Source of the DNA: Hyphomicrobiales bacterium
GTDB taxonomy: Bacteria; Pseudomonadota; Alphaproteobacteria; Rhizobiales; Xanthobacteraceae
Assembly (NCBI GenBank): GCA_003133345.1
Contig: PKXB01000159.1
Span: 1 to 5,673 of the forward strand
Reading direction: 5' to 3'
DNA: 5,673 nt
A model generated the notes under the pieces. It made no database searches. It saw nothing but the letters and a program-made list of their open reading frames with translations, and was not told the origin of the DNA. Shown in pieces: positions 5,426-5,673 of the stretch (positions are counted from its first letter, which is position 1; every line of letters begins with the position of its first letter). Position numbers and translations under genes: made by a program.

Positions 5426-5673
5426 ATGGGCAAAAGACTGATTCCCCCCGACAAGGGCCAGGTCGAAGAGGTCGCGCTGCGCGGGGCGCTGGAAGAGCGC
5501 TATCTCGCCTATGCGCTCTCCACCATCATGAATCGCGCGCTGCCCGACGCGCGCGATGGGCTCAAGCCGGTGCACCGCCGCATCCTCTACGGCATGCAGA
5601 TTTTGCGGCTGGACCCCAAATCGGCGTTCAAGAAATCGGCCAAGGTGGTCGGCGACGTGATGGGCAATTTCCA
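5426..5673 (+). CDS. parC: DNA topoisomerase IV subunit A, 3'-truncated by the window edge
   Basis: ParC is the DNA-cleaving subunit of topoisomerase IV, which unlinks daughter chromosomes together with ParE. Only the first 82 residues are visible, and the frame runs off the window. The start MGKRLIPP and the segments [19 protein letters not shown] (21-39), [17 protein letters not shown] (40-56) and [15 protein letters not shown] match ParC and the GyrA/ParC winged-helix entry. MGKRLIPP near the N-terminus favours ParC over GyrA in this group. The catalytic tyrosine and the quinolone-resistance positions lie beyond the edge. The ATG at 5426 has no Shine-Dalgarno. It starts 27 bases from the divergent disrupted gene, so its promoter must overlap that gene's 5' end. 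Confidence 0.94.
   Translation, partial: MGKRLIPPDKGQVEEVALRGALEERYLAYALSTIMNRALPDARDGLKPVHRRILYGMQILRLDPKSAFKKSAKVVGDVMGNF

Overview
The window is GC-rich, with GC-ended codons in its genes. It looks like chromosomal DNA of an alphaproteobacterium of the order Hyphomicrobiales, most likely Bradyrhizobium, Rhodopseudomonas or a close relative. Three things point there: the Era, RecO and ParC sequence types, the RecO without the zinc-binding cysteine pairs found in many other bacteria, and a GTCATTCCGG-type REP element between era and recO. The genus is inferred, not proven.

Layout: the left end (1-849) is the 3' part of era, a GTPase of 30S ribosome maturation whose first residues lie outside the window. 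A paired REP element (857-960) fills most of the era-recO gap and ends 9 bases before the recO start. recO (970-1710, recombinational repair) follows on the same strand. A minus-strand cysteine hydrolase of the isochorismatase superfamily (1726-2448) converges on recO with only 15 bases between the stops. It diverges from a large plus-strand O-carbamoyltransferase of the NodU/CmcH/TobZ family (2508-4334). A 212-base spacer holds a candidate promoter and short repeats. It leads to a small exported peptide gene (4547-4732) whose product ends in an arginine/aromatic triplet repeat; a textbook intrinsic terminator follows. Next is a minus-strand unrecognised gene (4808-5398) that carries at least one frameshift and probably two compensating ones. 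The right end is the 5' part of parC (5426-5673), a topoisomerase IV subunit.

How the genes fit together: era, recO and parC are housekeeping genes, and the part between recO and parC looks like an accessory insertion. Its centre is the divergent hydrolase/carbamoyltransferase pair. Carbamoyltransferases of this type move a carbamoyl group from carbamoyl phosphate, through carbamoyl-AMP, to a hydroxyl on a sugar, Nod factor or natural product. The hydrolase superfamily includes enzymes acting on N-carbamoyl and ureido substrates. A functional link is therefore possible, but the sequence does not prove it. No nod, cmc or polyketide genes are visible here, so the acceptor is unknown. I saw no tRNA, rRNA, CRISPR array, insertion sequence or transposase.
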